Source: Nymphaea colorata
Lineage: Eukaryota > Streptophyta > Magnoliopsida > Nymphaeales > Nymphaeaceae
Length of the DNA: 64,000 nucleotides
NCBI RefSeq assembly: GCF_008831285.2
Contig: NC_045150.1
Location: 16,998,600 to 17,062,599, forward strand
Reading direction: 5' to 3'
Shown: in pieces, positions 43,289 to 56,639 of the stretch
Layout of the letters: each line of letters begins with the position of its first letter
How positions within the stretch are numbered: position 1 is the stretch's first letter
Program-made: the position numbers and the translations under genes
The notes under the pieces: model-generated
Told to the model about the DNA's origin: nothing
Seen by the model: the letters and a program-made list of their open reading frames with translations, nothing else
The model's database searches: none

Positions 43289-43925
43289 TTGAAACAAAAA
43301 TGTGGGGATATTGGGTTATGGATTCAAAATTCGATTTTGGATATACAATTTTTGGTTTTGGATCTGAATGTGATTATTTGGTTCCAAATGGAGATTTTGA
43401 TACAAAAAGATAGTTTATATTTAAAAGTTATAGCGTGGATCCAATGGATCCAAAAAATGATAGTTTGGATACAAATGGATCCAATGGTGATAGTTTGGAT
43501 TTACATGGGTTCGAAAGTTAGATTTGGACCTGAAATAAATAGTATGGATCTGAAATTTATCCAAAAAGTGAGATTTGGATCCGGAAACTATATTTGGATC
43601 TAGAATTGATAGTTTAGATACAAATTTTATTTGGAAGAAGAGATTTGGATTCGGATTGGATCCAAAAACTAGTTTGGATTCAAATTTGTTAGATGGATCT
43701 GAAATGGATCCAGAAGTGAAATTTGGATCTGAATGGGATCCAGAAACAATATTTGGATATGAAATTGATTGGTTGGATCCAAAATGAATCCAAACAGATT
43801 TGGATCCACACGAATTCAAAAAATATATTTGGTCCTGATTTTGAATCTAAAATGAATCTAAAGGTTGGATTTGGATCCAAAATTGACCTTGTTACTCGAA
43901 TTTGGATCTAGTTTGGATCTGGAAG
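43289..43925. repeat. Degenerate minisatellite of TTTGGATC units
   Basis: The motif TTTGGATCTGAA/TTTGGATCCAAA recurs more than twenty times at irregular 12-40 bp spacing. All three frames yield low-complexity WIQ/GSN/DPN peptides, so the open frames here (for example 43289-43603 and 43421-43819) are artefacts of the repeat. Confidence 0.8.
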
Positions 43926-44159
43926 ATGAATAATAGTATTATAGATCCTGAGGCTATGAATATTGGGTCGAGGTTCGAACTAGACCTGTAAGTTGAGTGA
44001 ATAGTATAATGACAATATATAGATGAAAGTGACAAATATTTGTTTTTTGTGGGGAGGCAAAAATTTATAGTGAGCTTGTGAAAATTTAGTGTGTTCACAA
44101 ACATGAGAGTCGGTTACCGGCCTAGACACTCAAAACAGCTCTAATTTATTTACTCTAAG

Positions 44160-44570
44160 TTACCCATGCTTTTTTTCGAGCAATGCTCTCCACTTTTTTA
44201 GATTACTTAACATAATAATGAAAGCATTAGTCTTTTCAAATTTTCTCACTGAGTGGTAGCTCAAAACCAAGCTATTCAAATTCCTTTGATACCGTTTGGT
44301 TGCAATAACAATTGTTCTTAGAACACTTGTCCTTAAAACAAGTGTTTTAAGAATAAAGAGTTCCTGTTCATATGGACAAGTTATAATTCTGTCTAGAAAC
44401 AAGCAAATGTACATCACAGTAGTTATATAATAGAAAAGAAAACTTTCATATTCTTCATTAAAGTTCATGACTTGAAAATGAAGATGATCGCATGCCATCA
44501 CGCAGCCCCCAGCAACAATAAAATAATGTCCATCCATTGCATTTTCACCTTGATCATCGCACTTCAACAA
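44160..44570 (-). other. Open frame of 136 codons, function not recognised
   Basis: Minus-strand frame beginning MLKCDDQGENAMDGHYFIV. No domain recognised. It contains a strong hairpin-forming DNA stretch (44311-44350), has no close neighbour genes, and the AT content is that of the surroundings. Probably not a gene; listed because it is the longest such frame in this interval. Confidence 0.15.
44311..44350. repeat. Short hairpin, MITE-like
   Basis: TTCTTAGAACACTTGT and ACAAGTGTTTTAAGAA pair at 15 of 16 positions with a ~7-nt loop. The upstream CCGTTTGGTTGCAA resembles ends of small plant MITEs, but no terminal pair was found. Confidence 0.5.
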
Positions 44571-45534
44571 AAAAATATGTGAATATTAGTGATAATACAA
44601 TATACACTAACAAAGAAAAATAAAAATAGACTAGACATTTGCAATAACTAAACATTGGAAAAGTAGTTATTTCACTACAATATATTAATAAAAATGACAT
44701 TAACAAATTATAAACAAAATCACACAAATATATCAATTTCTCTTCAATTAATATATGACATGCATCGTTTAACAATCATCTAAACATTTCACACAATACT
44801 ATTATGAACACTCAAAATTTTTACAAGTCCAAATGACCATCTTGGTCATTTTACCTTTCACTGTAAGATTTCTAAATCGATTAAACAAAAGAGGTAGCAA
44901 GAAAGCATAACAGTCCAACTGCAACAGTGATAAAAATCCTACTTGGATGTGAGACAAGAAATTCACTCCTTTGGAGTAGAAAAAGGGGGAGATTCTGGAG
45001 TATCTCCCAGTAGAAGGACTCTGCCACTTGCCATGTGTGTCAGATCCCTTGAAAATGAAAAGGAAAAGGAAAACTTAATACTGTAAATTTCACCGGGCTT
45101 TAGGGTATGACGCTGAAGATTGCGTACCTCTCGAACATATTATTCAAGATTGTTGACAAAGTTCTATTGGTCAAGGACGCCACTCCTAAAGTCTTCAAGG
45201 TTACATTCAAAGACCATGCAGTAGTGGCTGACATTTCTTTCTATCCGCAGGACCATATTCAGCCCTACACACAAGAGGATATGGCAATAATGGCCATTGA
45301 GGACAAACCTATGTAGAAGCCACTTAATTTTAATCAAGCTTCTTAGCAAGAAAACATCGGCTATAAGAATCCAAGCCGACAGGCTCAAGCCCATCAAGAA
45401 GCTCATATACAAGGTCAAAGAGACACTCGTAGCTACTAAATCTCATTTCAAGATGTCTCAACAATGAATCAAGCAAGAGGAAAACAAGATAGAAACCACT
45501 TAGCCCTTACACATTGAAACCACTTAGCCCTAGA

Positions 45535-46620
45535 CGATGTTCTTTGATGGTTCCAATAACGTGGCTGGGACAGGTATTGAGATTTCTTCTACTCACGCCT
45601 GAAAAGGTGACGATCACTTATTCTCTCAAGCTGGAATTCACATGCATTCATGACATGGTTGAGTATGCTTTAATGTTAGAAAAGTTCATGCTTATGGTGA
45701 TTCTTTATTTATCATAAACCAAGTCAATGAAGAATAGAAGGTGAAAGATCTAAATTTGCACCTCACTAAGATGTTTAGAGCCTTAGTGCAGTGGTTTGAG
45801 GAATTATAGCTGTTCCATATCAAGAGGGAGTTTAATTTGTAGATGATTTGGCTAGTTTGGGATCCATTTTTATTTTCAAAAAAAAAAAAAAGAAACATGT
45901 AGAGCTTTTAAGGTTGGAAGATAGACTCAACCAGCATGCCACCCTCAAGAACAAGTAAATCAAATCGATTCACATGAAACTCCCTGGTTTCAAAACATCA
46001 AGAACTACTTGGAGACAAGTGAATTTCCTCCTAATATGCCTAAGAGAGAATAGAGAGCAATGCAACAAATGTTAGGCTGATAGTTTATATTAGCAGTAGA
46101 TGAAGTTCCTCTTAGAATATTCATGATACCATGACAGGCAGGAAGCTCAAGAAATGATTTTAAAAGTTCATAAAGAAATATGTGGGGGACTTGCCAGATA
46201 TCAAAACTTTAGTCAAGCAGCTGATTCGAGTAGGCTACTATTTGCCAACTATGCAACAATACTATCCCAAGTTTGTCAAGAAGTGTTTGAAATGCCAGAT
46301 TCATGCTGATGTTGTACATGCTTTGGCAGTATATTTACATTTTGTAGTATTGCCATGGCCTTTATCAATGTAGGCATTTGATGTAGTAGGCCTCATTAAT
46401 CCTCATGCATCTAATGGACACAAATAATTCCTTACCACAACGAAATATTTTACCAAGCGAGTGGAGGCCATTGCCTTGAGAACCATGGAAGATAGGCATG
46501 TTGTCTCTTTCATTCATAACAATATATCGTGTAGTTTCAAGGTGATACATGACATCATATCCACAATGGAATACATTTTAAGAATGAAAGGATAGATGTT
46601 TTCTGCTCAAAGTTTATGAT
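45535..46620 (+). pseudogene. Gypsy RNase H and integrase remnant
   Basis: RNase H: MFFDGSNNVAGTGIEI at 45538, LKLEFTCIHDMVEYALMLEK, VYGDSLFIINQVNEE, then a stop. Integrase: LIRVGYYLPTMQQYYPKFVKKCLKCQIHAD from about 46215 (zinc-binding part), WPLSM, stop, AFDVVGLINPHASNGHK, YFTKRVEAIALRTM, VVSFIHNNIS. Numerous stops and frame shifts. The RNase H-integrase order without the Copia arrangement shows Ty3/Gypsy. Confidence 0.8.
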
Positions 46621-47399
46621 CATTTTCAGCGCCTACTATCGACAAGGAAATTGCCAACCAGAGACAATGAACAAGATCCTCATCCGGATCATGGAAAGGA
46701 CCGTTGAAACTGACTGAGTTTGACATGGAATACTACATGAAGCATTATAGGTCTATAGGACTGCAATCAAAACTCTCATCAATGCCACCCCAACAGAACT
46801 AGTATATGGCACAAATGTGGTCCTTCCTTTGCATTTGTAGAAGTCAACCTAGAAGTTTGCATCCATTATTGAACTACCCATAGACCAATAGAAAAAACAA
46901 TGGATGTTATAGTTAGACCCAATCGATAAAAAAAGATTACAAGCAATAGAATACACAAAAGGAAATCGACAAAGGGTAGCTTGACATTATGCCAAATTAG
47001 TCATCAAGCAGAGTTTCAAAATCAATGAGCTAGTGTTAAGGTCAACCATCCCCTAAAAGGATCATCTTGGTGGAAAGTGAGCTCGAATCGGGATGGACCA
47101 TATGTCATCAAGGGTTTTGCTGGGCAATTTGTATTGACTGATTGACACGAATGAAGTTGAATAGTCTGATCCTGCAAACGCTCTTCATTTGAAAAAGTTT
47201 TTATGTATAATCCAGTTGTATCAAAATTTCTCTATTACTACAATTTCTTTTGATGGCCTAACTAGCTCTGTTTTCTATCTAACCCATGCATTCTCTCTAA
47301 AGCCCTTCATATTGAAGCATCTTTTTTAACAAAACATCAATTGCTGCAAGAAAATGACCACAAAATATTTTCAACAAATCTAAGAGTCTCCACATCCAA

Positions 47400-48480
47400 G
47401 TACATGACAATTTTCTAGGTTTTTTGTGAGTTTTCAAGAACCTTAAAGTTTTCAAACATTTACTATAAAGTTTTCAAATGTCACATTATGACACACACAA
47501 GTTCTTCGAATTTTACTCAAGCTTTTCGAATCTCACATACTGCACTTAGGTGCACACATGCTTTCTAATTTCACATTTCTCAAGTATTTCTAATTTTGCA
47601 CCTTGATGTGCACAGTCTTTCCAATTTCACATTTCACAAGTTTTTCCTTGGTGCACACTGATTTCTCAAATTTTGCAAGTAAGTTTTCCATATCCACATT
47701 TCAATACCCACAAATTCTTGAGTCATACATAAGTTTTTCAAAATTTTCATATAAATACACAAGAGTTTTCAATTTTGCACCTAGGTGCATGCAAGTTTTC
47801 AAATTCACACATTTGATCACACAAGTTTTCCGTTCACACATAAGTGCATGCAAGTTTCAATTAAGTGCTTTTGCACACTAAAATTTTCACAAGTTTTCAA
47901 AATTTTGTGCTTTTGCACTTCAGTGCACCCAAATTTGAAAATGATTTTGTGCTTCAACACACCATTTTTGGGCATCAATGCATACAAGTAGACGTGCTTT
48001 GGTATAAGATTTTGCATTTTGGCATGCCCGAGCAAACGTACCAATTCACATAAGTTTTCAAACATCCATGTTATGATATAAGATTTCACGCTTCGGCACT
48101 GCAAGTAAATGTGTGTCAGCATAAGATTTCACACTTTGGTGCCCCCAAATAAACGTACCGGTGCATAAGTCTAGTGTTTTAGTGTAAGATTTTATGCTTT
48201 TGTGCACACAAGCAAATGCTCTTTGGTATAAGATTTTGTGCTTTGCTATTCCTAAGCAAATGTGCATTGACATAAGATTTTGCACTTTGATGCATGCAAG
48301 TGCATGCACATGTTTCATAAGTTTTCAAGTCTCTAAATTCTAGTACAAGATTTCATGCTTTTCGGTGCACACAAGTATGCACACCTCAACACATTTTCGC
48401 ACTTCGGTGCATATTTTCGTACAAGCACCGAAGTGCACTTAATGATTACAATTTCTCACTTGTATCATGCAAACACTTAA
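47400..48480. repeat. Degenerate tandem repeats in the Gypsy 3' region
   Basis: ATAAGATTTTGTGCTTTGGTGCACACAA-type blocks recur at roughly 60-bp intervals from about 47990 to 48400. They are preceded by CACAAGTTTTC units (47430-47900), and similar pieces reappear at 49430-49700. No coding content. Confidence 0.7.
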
Positions 48481-50135
48481 TGATTACAATTTCTCCAAAA
48501 AAAAACAAGAAAATTTTAGCCAATGATTTGATAATCGCCAAAAGAAGAAAATTTTGACAAGACCAAGTTATAAGCCATGAAGAAAGTTTGAAAAAATAGA
48601 GAAAATCAAAAGTCTTGGAAAGGTTACTTGCTTTAGACTCCTAGTAAAACAAGAGCATATCAGGAATCAATTAAAGAACAAGAGACTGAATTGACTTGAG
48701 AAAAATAGGTAAATGTAAAAATTGACTGTTGAGATATGAGCTCGGGGCGAATGTAGTTATTCCACTAGATCAATACTCAAAAAAGTCAGGTAGATGTAAA
48801 GTTGATTTGATAATATTCTACAAAATTGTATGATCTATGAAGATTTGTCTAGTCATGTGTTTTAAAGTTTTTGAGTTTAAGCAAGTAAGTTTGAGAGGTG
48901 TTATACACCAGCGCCAACCGGTTTGAGAGCTACCAACCCGAAACTTGTTAAAAGAGTTCAGTTGAAAGCCCAATAGACATGACACTGCACATAACAAAGT
49001 TACGTGATCATCAAAGCCATAAAACCTCATAGTAGCTTGTGAGGTGGTGAGGTATTTCTTCTACAGGCGAAGGTTGACCTAAAATATCAAGAAAGCATGA
49101 ACAAAGACAAAATGGTCAAATTCAAAAACAAAACAAGCAAAATGCCTACGTAGAAAGCCAAGGTCACTCGAGTCAAGAATTCTCTGATAAATAAAAATGC
49201 ACTCTTCTTGTGATTACAAAGGGAGTCAATACAATGACAAATCCTACACTAAGAAATCTTATGAGATAAAAAGCAACTCTTCATGGCTTATCATATGAAA
49301 TGAAAGAATAATTGTCTCAAACAAATCTCATAACATTGGCTAAAAGAATTTGTCCTTGTAGTAAATAAAATCATACAAGTCCTTACAAGATAGAAGAGAT
49401 ATGAGCAAAATAATATTATCAAATTTTACAAGCATATTACAAGTCCACAAATATTTCACAAGCACTCACATTCATACGAGGTTTCGACACTTTGGTGCAA
49501 TATAAGCATACACATTCCATTGCATGAATTTTACAAGCATTTCACAAGCACTCACATTTATGTGAAATTTTTGTGCTTTGGCACAAACAAAATGTGAGAT
49601 TTTTGCCCATCAATGTAGATAAACTTGTAAGTACACCAACACATAGATTTTATGAGATTTTTCAAGCATTTTCACAAGCATCACACCAATATTCAAACTG
49701 TAGCATTTTCTTTATATATCTCAATTGAAAACACAATTTCAAAAATTTCATCATTTTTAGGATGAGTGTTCGATCTCCTGACGCTAAGCATGATTCCCTG
49801 CTCAGTAGCAAAGAGGGGCATATGTGAACAGCCAAATTTTTACAAGTTTAAATTGACCATTTTACCCTTTACCATGAGATTTCAAAATTGATTTTCAATA
49901 ATCAAATTTCAAGAACAAATGGTCATTTCGAGCCAAACAAACACTTTTTACATCAATATTGAATGCCTAGACCTAAACTGCCTAGGTCATCCAAGTCAAA
50001 AATTACCATTTTTAATCCCCACATTCTGGCATCTTGACCTGAAAAGTAAGAAATTTTCACTAAAATTTCAAGAAAATTGCCTAAAATTTGAACAATCACT
50101 ATTTCTCAACTTTACATGACCCTAAGAGTTGCCAT

Positions 50136-51825
50136 GGTGTCATCTCATATAGACAACAAGGAGAAAATGAAAATAGTTTGTACTTATTGGAAGAAAGAAC
50201 ATCATACCTAGAACAAATGCAGGAAGCTAAACAAGTAACAAAACAATGGGGGAAGAAACAAGGCTGCCTAAGTTTTCCATGATGACCAGTCAGATGAGGA
50301 TAAAGAAGGGGACAAGATATTTCATATGCTGGCGGCCTTCAACCTGAATATGAACAGTTCTAAAGCAAGGTACTTATGACTATCGGTCTCCTTAATTTGA
50401 ATACTATGAGCTCTATTATCATGTGTGAAGAATGTCACTAGCAAGTCATGAATCCATTAAATAAAATTGATGAAGATTATGAATTTCAACTTGTTATGAC
50501 TTCCAAACAAAAAGATATAGTGGTGTCATCTCATGTAGACAACCACAAAAAAAAAGAATATATTTTGTACTTATTGCAAGAAGGAAAATTATACATGGGA
50601 CAAATGCTAGAAGCTAAGCAAGAAACAAAGCAACAGGGCAAGACATGATGACCAGTTGGATGAGAATAAAGAAGGTGACAAGATATTTTAGATGCTGGCT
50701 GACCTTCGACCTAAATATGAATAGCTCCAAAGCCACATACTTATGACTGCTCATCTCCCTAAATTGAGTACTATTTGCTCTAATATCATGCATGAAGCAT
50801 ATCATCAGCAAATCATGAATCCATCAAACAAAATTGATGAAGCTTATGAATCTCAAGTTACTATGATTTCCAAACAAAATGATATACTGGTGTCATCTCA
50901 TGTAGACAATAGGGAAAAAAGAAAATATTTTGTACCTATTGCAAGAAGGAAAATCATATCCAAAACAAATGCTAGAAGCTAAACAAAAAACAAAACAATG
51001 GGGAAGAAACAAGGGTACCCAAGTTTTCCGTAATGATCAGTTGGATGAGAATAGAGAAGGTGACAAGATATTTTAGATGCTGGTCAACCTTCGACTTGAA
51101 CATGAACAACTCCAAAGCTATGTATTTATGACTGCTGATCTCCCTAAATTGAGTACTATTTGCTCTATTAGGACTGGCGCATCATCGGTCAGATCTTCTG
51201 GACCATGCATGAAGAATGTCACTAGCAAGTCATGAATCCATCAAATAAAATTTATGATTTTCAAACAAAAACATATAGTGGCGTCATCCCATGTAGATAA
51301 CAAGGAGACAAAGAAAATATTTTGTATTTTTTGCAAGAAGGAAAATCATACCCGAAACAAATGATAGAAGCTAAACAAGAAACAAGACAACTGGGGAAGA
51401 AACAAGGTTGCCCAAATTTTTTATGAGGACCAGTCGGATGAGGATAGAGAAGATGACAAGATATTTCAGATGCTTGGCCAGCCTTTAACCTGAATATGAA
51501 CAGCTTCAAAGCCAGGTATTTATGACTACTGACCTTCCTAAATTGAGTACTATTTGCTCTATTATCATGTGTGAAGAATGTCGCTATCAAGTCACAAATT
51601 CATCAAATAAAATTAATGAAGATTATGAATCTCAAGCTGTTATGATTTCCAACAGAAAGTTATAGCGGTGTCATCTCTTGTAGACAACTAGAAGAACAAG
51701 AAAATATTTTGTACTTATTGCAAGAAGGAAAATCATACCCAGGACAATTTTTGCAAGCTAAACAAGAAATAAAACAACAGAGGAAGAAATAAGGCTGCCC
51801 AAGCTTTCAATGATGACTAGTCAGA
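50136..51825 (+). repeat. Tandem array of a ~385-bp Copia gag module with CCHC knuckle
   Basis: Units start at 50136, 50522, 50889, 51280 and 51667 (spacing 386, 367, 391, 387); the fifth is partial. Each begins GTGTCATCTCATGTAGACAA and encodes FCTYCKKENYTWDKC-type zinc knuckle (C-x2-C-x4-H-x4-C), then GDKIFQMLA and a LPKLSTICS segment, then MNPSNKIDEDYES. All units have stops or indels. The array lies exactly where gag should sit, ahead of the protease of Copia E. Confidence 0.85.
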
Positions 51826-51834
51826 GACACTTGT

Positions 51835-54800
51835 GACCATGGAAAAATTGACACAACTTCTTGCAAGACAAACTCAGCCACTCTAGCCACCGAAGACTCT
51901 GGTGATGGGACAGGTGCACGTAGTTATTTATCTAGCTTGGATGAAAATTCGTGGATTATAGATTCTGGTGCTTCAAATAATATGACTGGCTTTAGGAAGA
52001 TCTTACATAACATCAAGGATATTTTTTATATCAAACTTATTATTATTGCTAATGGGGGCAAAATAAATGTCATTGGCAAAAGGAAATTCTATTCTTTGAA
52101 AACATGAATTCTATTGATGCCTTATATATGCTAGATTTAGTCTCTAACCTTATGTCAGTCATTAAATTTACCAAGGCTTATAATTGCGACGTGATCTTCT
52201 CTCCTTCAAAGTTTGTATTCCAGGATCCAACCATAGGGGTGACGATTAGTGAAGGAACTGAATTTTGTGGGCTTTATACTTGAATCATTTGAATAAGGTT
52301 TTTGGTGCTACAAAGAAAGAAGAGGAGACAGGGCATTCCAGATTGGGGCACCCATCCAGCTATGTGATGACATCTTGAAACCAAAACAAAGTTTGATTGC
52401 AGTACTTGTGAGATGTGCTGGTATGCCAAGTTAATCTGACCACTGTTTCCTATTTCTGAAAGTACTACTAAGAACATTTTTGAGGTAGTTTACTCGGACA
52501 TTTGAGGATTCTTCTAATGGATTCAAATATTATTCATCTTTTATTGATGATTCTAGAGTTGGTTGATATATTTTCTACAATCCAAGGATGAAGTTTTTTG
52601 TACATTTAAATTTTTTTATAACATGGTTGTTCTCAGTTTGGAACTAGAATTAAAATTCTTCATACTGACAATGGATCTGAGTATGTAAACCACCAATTTG
52701 AGTCTTTTGTAAATAAAATGGAATGCACCATCAAATGACATGTAGAGAGACTCCACAACAAAATGGAGTCTCTGAATGAAGAAATCATCATCTCTTGGAA
52801 GTTATCCATGCCCTACTATTTCAAAATCATGTGCCAGAGCAAATTATATCATAAACAAAATACCATGATGCTATTTAAAAAACAAGTTTCCCATTGAAAT
52901 TCTTAAGAGACAAAGGCACTCTATTGAGCATTTTAGGAAATTTGGGTGTGTTATTAAGTCTAGAAGTCTCCTAGGCATCAGAACAAACTACAAGCACATG
53001 CTATTACATGTGTATTTATGAGATATTCACCAACAAAGAAAGGCTATTGGTGTTTTGATCTGCTCTCAAACAAGATGTATATCTCACGAGACGTCAAGTT
53101 TGATGAGTCACAAGCCTACTTAAAAATTCAGTTTCAGGGTAAGACTACAGTCACAAAACCAGATTCTTTGCCTCTTCCAAACTTGACTCCCATGGCAGAT
53201 GTTGACCATGCCAACCAGTCCATAATGACTCATACTAATGAGAACATCATCTCCAAAGAGAATGACGCCCCAATTGAGGAAGTTTCTAGATTGCGCTGAT
53301 CTGATAGAGCTCGTAAGCCTCTCACAATATTTACAAATTATGTTATGTGCAGTAAAGTCAAGTACCCAATTGAATCTCATGTCAAGTAAGGCAAAGTTTT
53401 CTCAAGAGAAGGTATCTTCTTTTGGGAAATTAGACAACCTTGCTGAACTAGAAACATTTGAAGGGGCATACCATGATCATAATTGGAAGAAGGCTATAAA
53501 TGAGGAGTTGAATGTTCTAATGAAAAAATGGGACATGGGGCCTTGTTGCTCTTCCTCAAGGCAAAAAACTGGTTAGTTGTAGATGGGTGTTCAGATTAAA
53601 GTTTCACAACTATGGAACTTTTGACAGGTACAAAACTCGACTTGTAGCTTGTGCAAGGTTTCTCTCATTCTAAAGGAATTGACTGTACAGAAACCTTCGC
53701 TTCAATTGCAAAAATGACAACATTGTGAACCTTGATCACTATTACATGTAATTTTGAATGAGGAATTATTTCAATTTGACGTTAAAAATGCTTCCTACAA
53801 GGTGATCTTCAGGAAAAAGTATATATGATGGTTCCTCAATGATTGACTCATGATAGTAAAAAGGTCTTGTTTGCAAATTAAAAAAGCCCATCTATGGACT
53901 CAAGCACTCTTCTCGTGCTTGGTACTCCAAGGTTAGTTCTACCTTGATAGAGTTTGGATACAAGCAAAGTATGTCAAATAATTCTCTTTTTTAACTTCAA
54001 AATGAAACGGTTTTGGTATTAGTTTATGTGGATGATATTTTTGTCACAAGGAACTCCAAGTCCATGATAGACAAGACCGACAAATATCTGCATTAAAAGT
54101 TCAAAATAAAAGATCTGAGGAGATTGAAATACTTTCTTGGTATTGAAATAATCCATTCTAAAAAAGGTATATTTTTGTGAGAAAGGAAGTATACTCTTGA
54201 TTTGTTAAAGGAGATCGGAAAATTAAGAGTGAAGCCTATGGTCACATCCATTGAGGTCAACCACAAGTTGGACATGGTTGGAAATTATGAGCCTATAGAG
54301 GACATGAAGATGTATTAGAAAATTATGGGAAAACTTATATAATTAACCGTCACTAGACCAGGTATTACTTATGCCGTAAGTGAAGTGAGCAAATATGTCC
54401 ATTCTCCTCAACGTGCTCACATTCATGTTGTTAATCAGATTTTAAGATATTTAAAGGAGGCTCTTGGTCAAAGTATTTTGAATGAAATGTAATAAGGGAG
54501 TTATTATTGAGTTTTTCTCTAATGCAGATTGGGCTGGTAGTGGTTATGACAGAAAATTTACTATAGCCTTTTAAATCTTGTCTCACGGAAAAGTAAGAAG
54601 CAGAAAGTGGTTCCCAAATTTAGCACAAAGGTGGAATATAGATCCATGGATAACACTACTTGTGAACTCACTTGGCTCAAAGCTATGCTTAGAGATATGG
54701 GATTGAATCAAAAGGAACCCATGAATCAACATTGTAATGACCAAGCAGCCATTCGCATAGCAGCAAATTCTGTCTTTTATGAACGAACAAAACATATAAA

Positions 54801-54978
54801 AATTGGCTATCATTTAATATAAGAAAAAGTCCAAAATAGAGAAATTGCAACACCATTTAGTAATATCAAAGAGCAGCATGCGGACATCTTCGCTAATGTG
54901 GTAAAACAAGAAATGTTAACCAAAACATGGTCAAGTTGGGAATTGTGAATGTTTATTCTTCTCAGCTTTGATGGGGAG
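51835..54978 (+). pseudogene. Copia E pol remnant (protease to RNase H)
   Basis: In order on the + strand: protease (ENSWIIDSGASNNMTGF, 51940-52000), integrase (HSRLGHPSS at 52336; LHTDNGSEYVNHQFESF near 52670; SPTKKGYWCFDLLSNKMYISRDV at 53022-53100), reverse transcriptase (WKKAINEELNVLMKKW near 53485; LVLVYVDDIFVTRN near 54020; [24 protein letters not shown]), RNase H (NADWAGSGYDRKF; HCNDQAAIRIAANSVFYERTKHIKI near 54740). Riddled with stops and shifts. Ends with the polypurine tract GATGGGGAG at 54978. Old and inactive. Confidence 0.85.
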
Positions 54979-55125
54979 TGTTCAATGGCCAATTTTCATG
55001 AGGAAGCTCTATTCCTAGCAAGTTTTTTTTATCTTGTTGATTCAAGGTTGCATTGCTAAAGATAGCATCTGGCTTGTTCAGGCAATTACCATGCTTCTTC
55101 TTTCTTTCCTAATGTTTTTTCTAAG
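54979..55125 (+). repeat. Probable start of the Copia E 3' LTR
   Basis: TGTTCAATGGCC directly follows the polypurine tract, as expected for an LTR start. No 5' LTR is present for comparison, so the end is a guess. Confidence 0.4.
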
Positions 55126-56578
55126 GGCGGTTTCTGTGAGAGGTAATAGACGATGTCTAATGATGAAAAACCCTCACTTTTGAAATTCGAAGGCAAAACG
55201 TGGACTGTGTGCAATGGTTTATGTGAGTACGAGCTTGTGTTTTTGCCCAGTGTTGGTTTTGTCCCCGAAGGTAGTGGTGCGCGATAGCTCAATGTTGTCG
55301 CAACACTCCTCTGTCTGTACTGGAGGGCCCACAGGGTATTGGGCGGCACAAGGGCCCAGGGTTCTGTTCTATTTCTTTTTGGGAGTGAGGCGTCTCTTGG
55401 TCCCTCAAACTGGGTTCCTAGAGAGGCCATGCTGCTGCAGCGGCGATCTGCGATATCTCAGGAGGCTTCACTACAGGTACCCTCGATCTGTTTGATCGCT
55501 TGGTGAAGATATGTTCTATTATGCTCGTGAGTTGTGCCCACGGGGATTTCTATTGTTGCTCGGCACGATGACCCTGACTTTGTCGGAGGACCACGGTTGG
55601 AAGCCTATGAAATTTTGGAGGTTGTGCACACCTCGTTTTGTTTTTTATAATGTGACATAACTCTAATATGTGTTAAGATTTGAAGATATTTGTTTTACAC
55701 AAGTAAAATACTATTTTGTTGGGCCATGTTCCATTCATTGCTGGATTTTCTATCTCTATAGGTAGTCCTTATAGATTTTGGCACTTGGAGTGATGACTCA
55801 GTCTTGTGATGGATAGGCATCGGCATTTCGGACACTACGTCGATTTTGGGCTTGTGTTTATTCTATTTTTGTTTGGGTCCATGTATTTTCTTATTGAAAT
55901 AAAACAGTGTCTGATTTCTTTATGTTTTGGTCATGACTTAATGTTGCTTCTGCTATTATAGAAATGAAAAAAAAAATTATTGTCGCAAAATTGGGTCGTG
56001 ACAGGAGGGGAACAAAATCTCCGCCTTTTAAGGGCCGCCTCCCAAAATCACCTCAAAGGGGAAGGAAGATTTAAATAAGGAACCCATGGCCCTAATTATA
56101 AGATGTTGTGCCATGGTTGGTGGTGTGCAAGCAGTGGAGAGATAAGAGTGTATGGAGATATCCATTGCCCAAAAAGAAAGATAATTTGCATCAATATCAA
56201 AGGTATGGAGGGTGAAAAGTGAACCCCTTGTATGACGGGAGAATCCTGTTGTGTTTCTGAAACCTTGACCGTTAAAGGGCAATTCAGTGTCGACCTTGCT
56301 AGTTGGATCGGGAAAGGCACCTAAAGCACGGCGGATGAACCGGTATGAGTGCTGATGCTTGTGACAACAAAGGTTGACCGGCCAACGGTACCATCCAAAT
56401 GGAAATGCGACACTACTCTCGGGGGAAAGTCAAGTTGTCTTTCTTGTGTACAAAATTATATATTATTTTAATATTGACAAAAAATGATTATGATTAATAT
56501 AAAAATTTATGAAAATAAAAAATATTTTACGTTAAATAAAAATAAAATTTATCAATTTGTATATAAATATCGTTATGA
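55126..56578. other. Unassigned sequence with A-rich tail at ~55967
   Basis: GC-richer segment 55150-55640, then T-rich DNA ending ATTATAGAAATG followed by ten A (55966-55975). A retroposon 3' end is possible but no reverse transcriptase motif is visible. 55990-56450 is a different GC-richer patch without recognisable coding; 56460-56620 is very AT-rich. No gene supported. Confidence 0.35.
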
Positions 56579-56639
56579 CTAATATATTACAAAAAAAAAA
56601 AGCAACAAGCAACTTGTAATCAAATAACATGCAATAACC

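Larger units (their letters stand above)
44805..50135 (+). mobile_element. Decayed Ty3/Gypsy element (Tat/Ogre-like)
   Basis: An LTR start TGAACAC..AAATTTTTACAAG..TGACCAT..TTTTACC at 44805 is repeated at about 49825, where it follows the polypurine tract AAAGAGGGGCA. Between them lie RNase H and integrase in the + direction, then about 2.5 kb of non-coding, repeat-rich sequence. Long repeat-bearing 3' regions are typical of Tat-lineage elements. Gag, protease and reverse transcriptase are deleted. The second LTR is cut at about 50135 by the next element. The many stops and the diverged LTRs show it is old. Confidence 0.7.

Noticed and set aside
43289-43911. Several 60-130 codon frames with WIQ or GSNP periodicity
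   Set aside because: All arise from the TTTGGATC minisatellite and appear in several frames on both strands at once.
44100-44600. MITE called from CCGTTTGGTTGCAA and a hairpin
   Set aside because: The hairpin is real but terminal inverted repeats and a target duplication could not be defined, so only the hairpin is reported.
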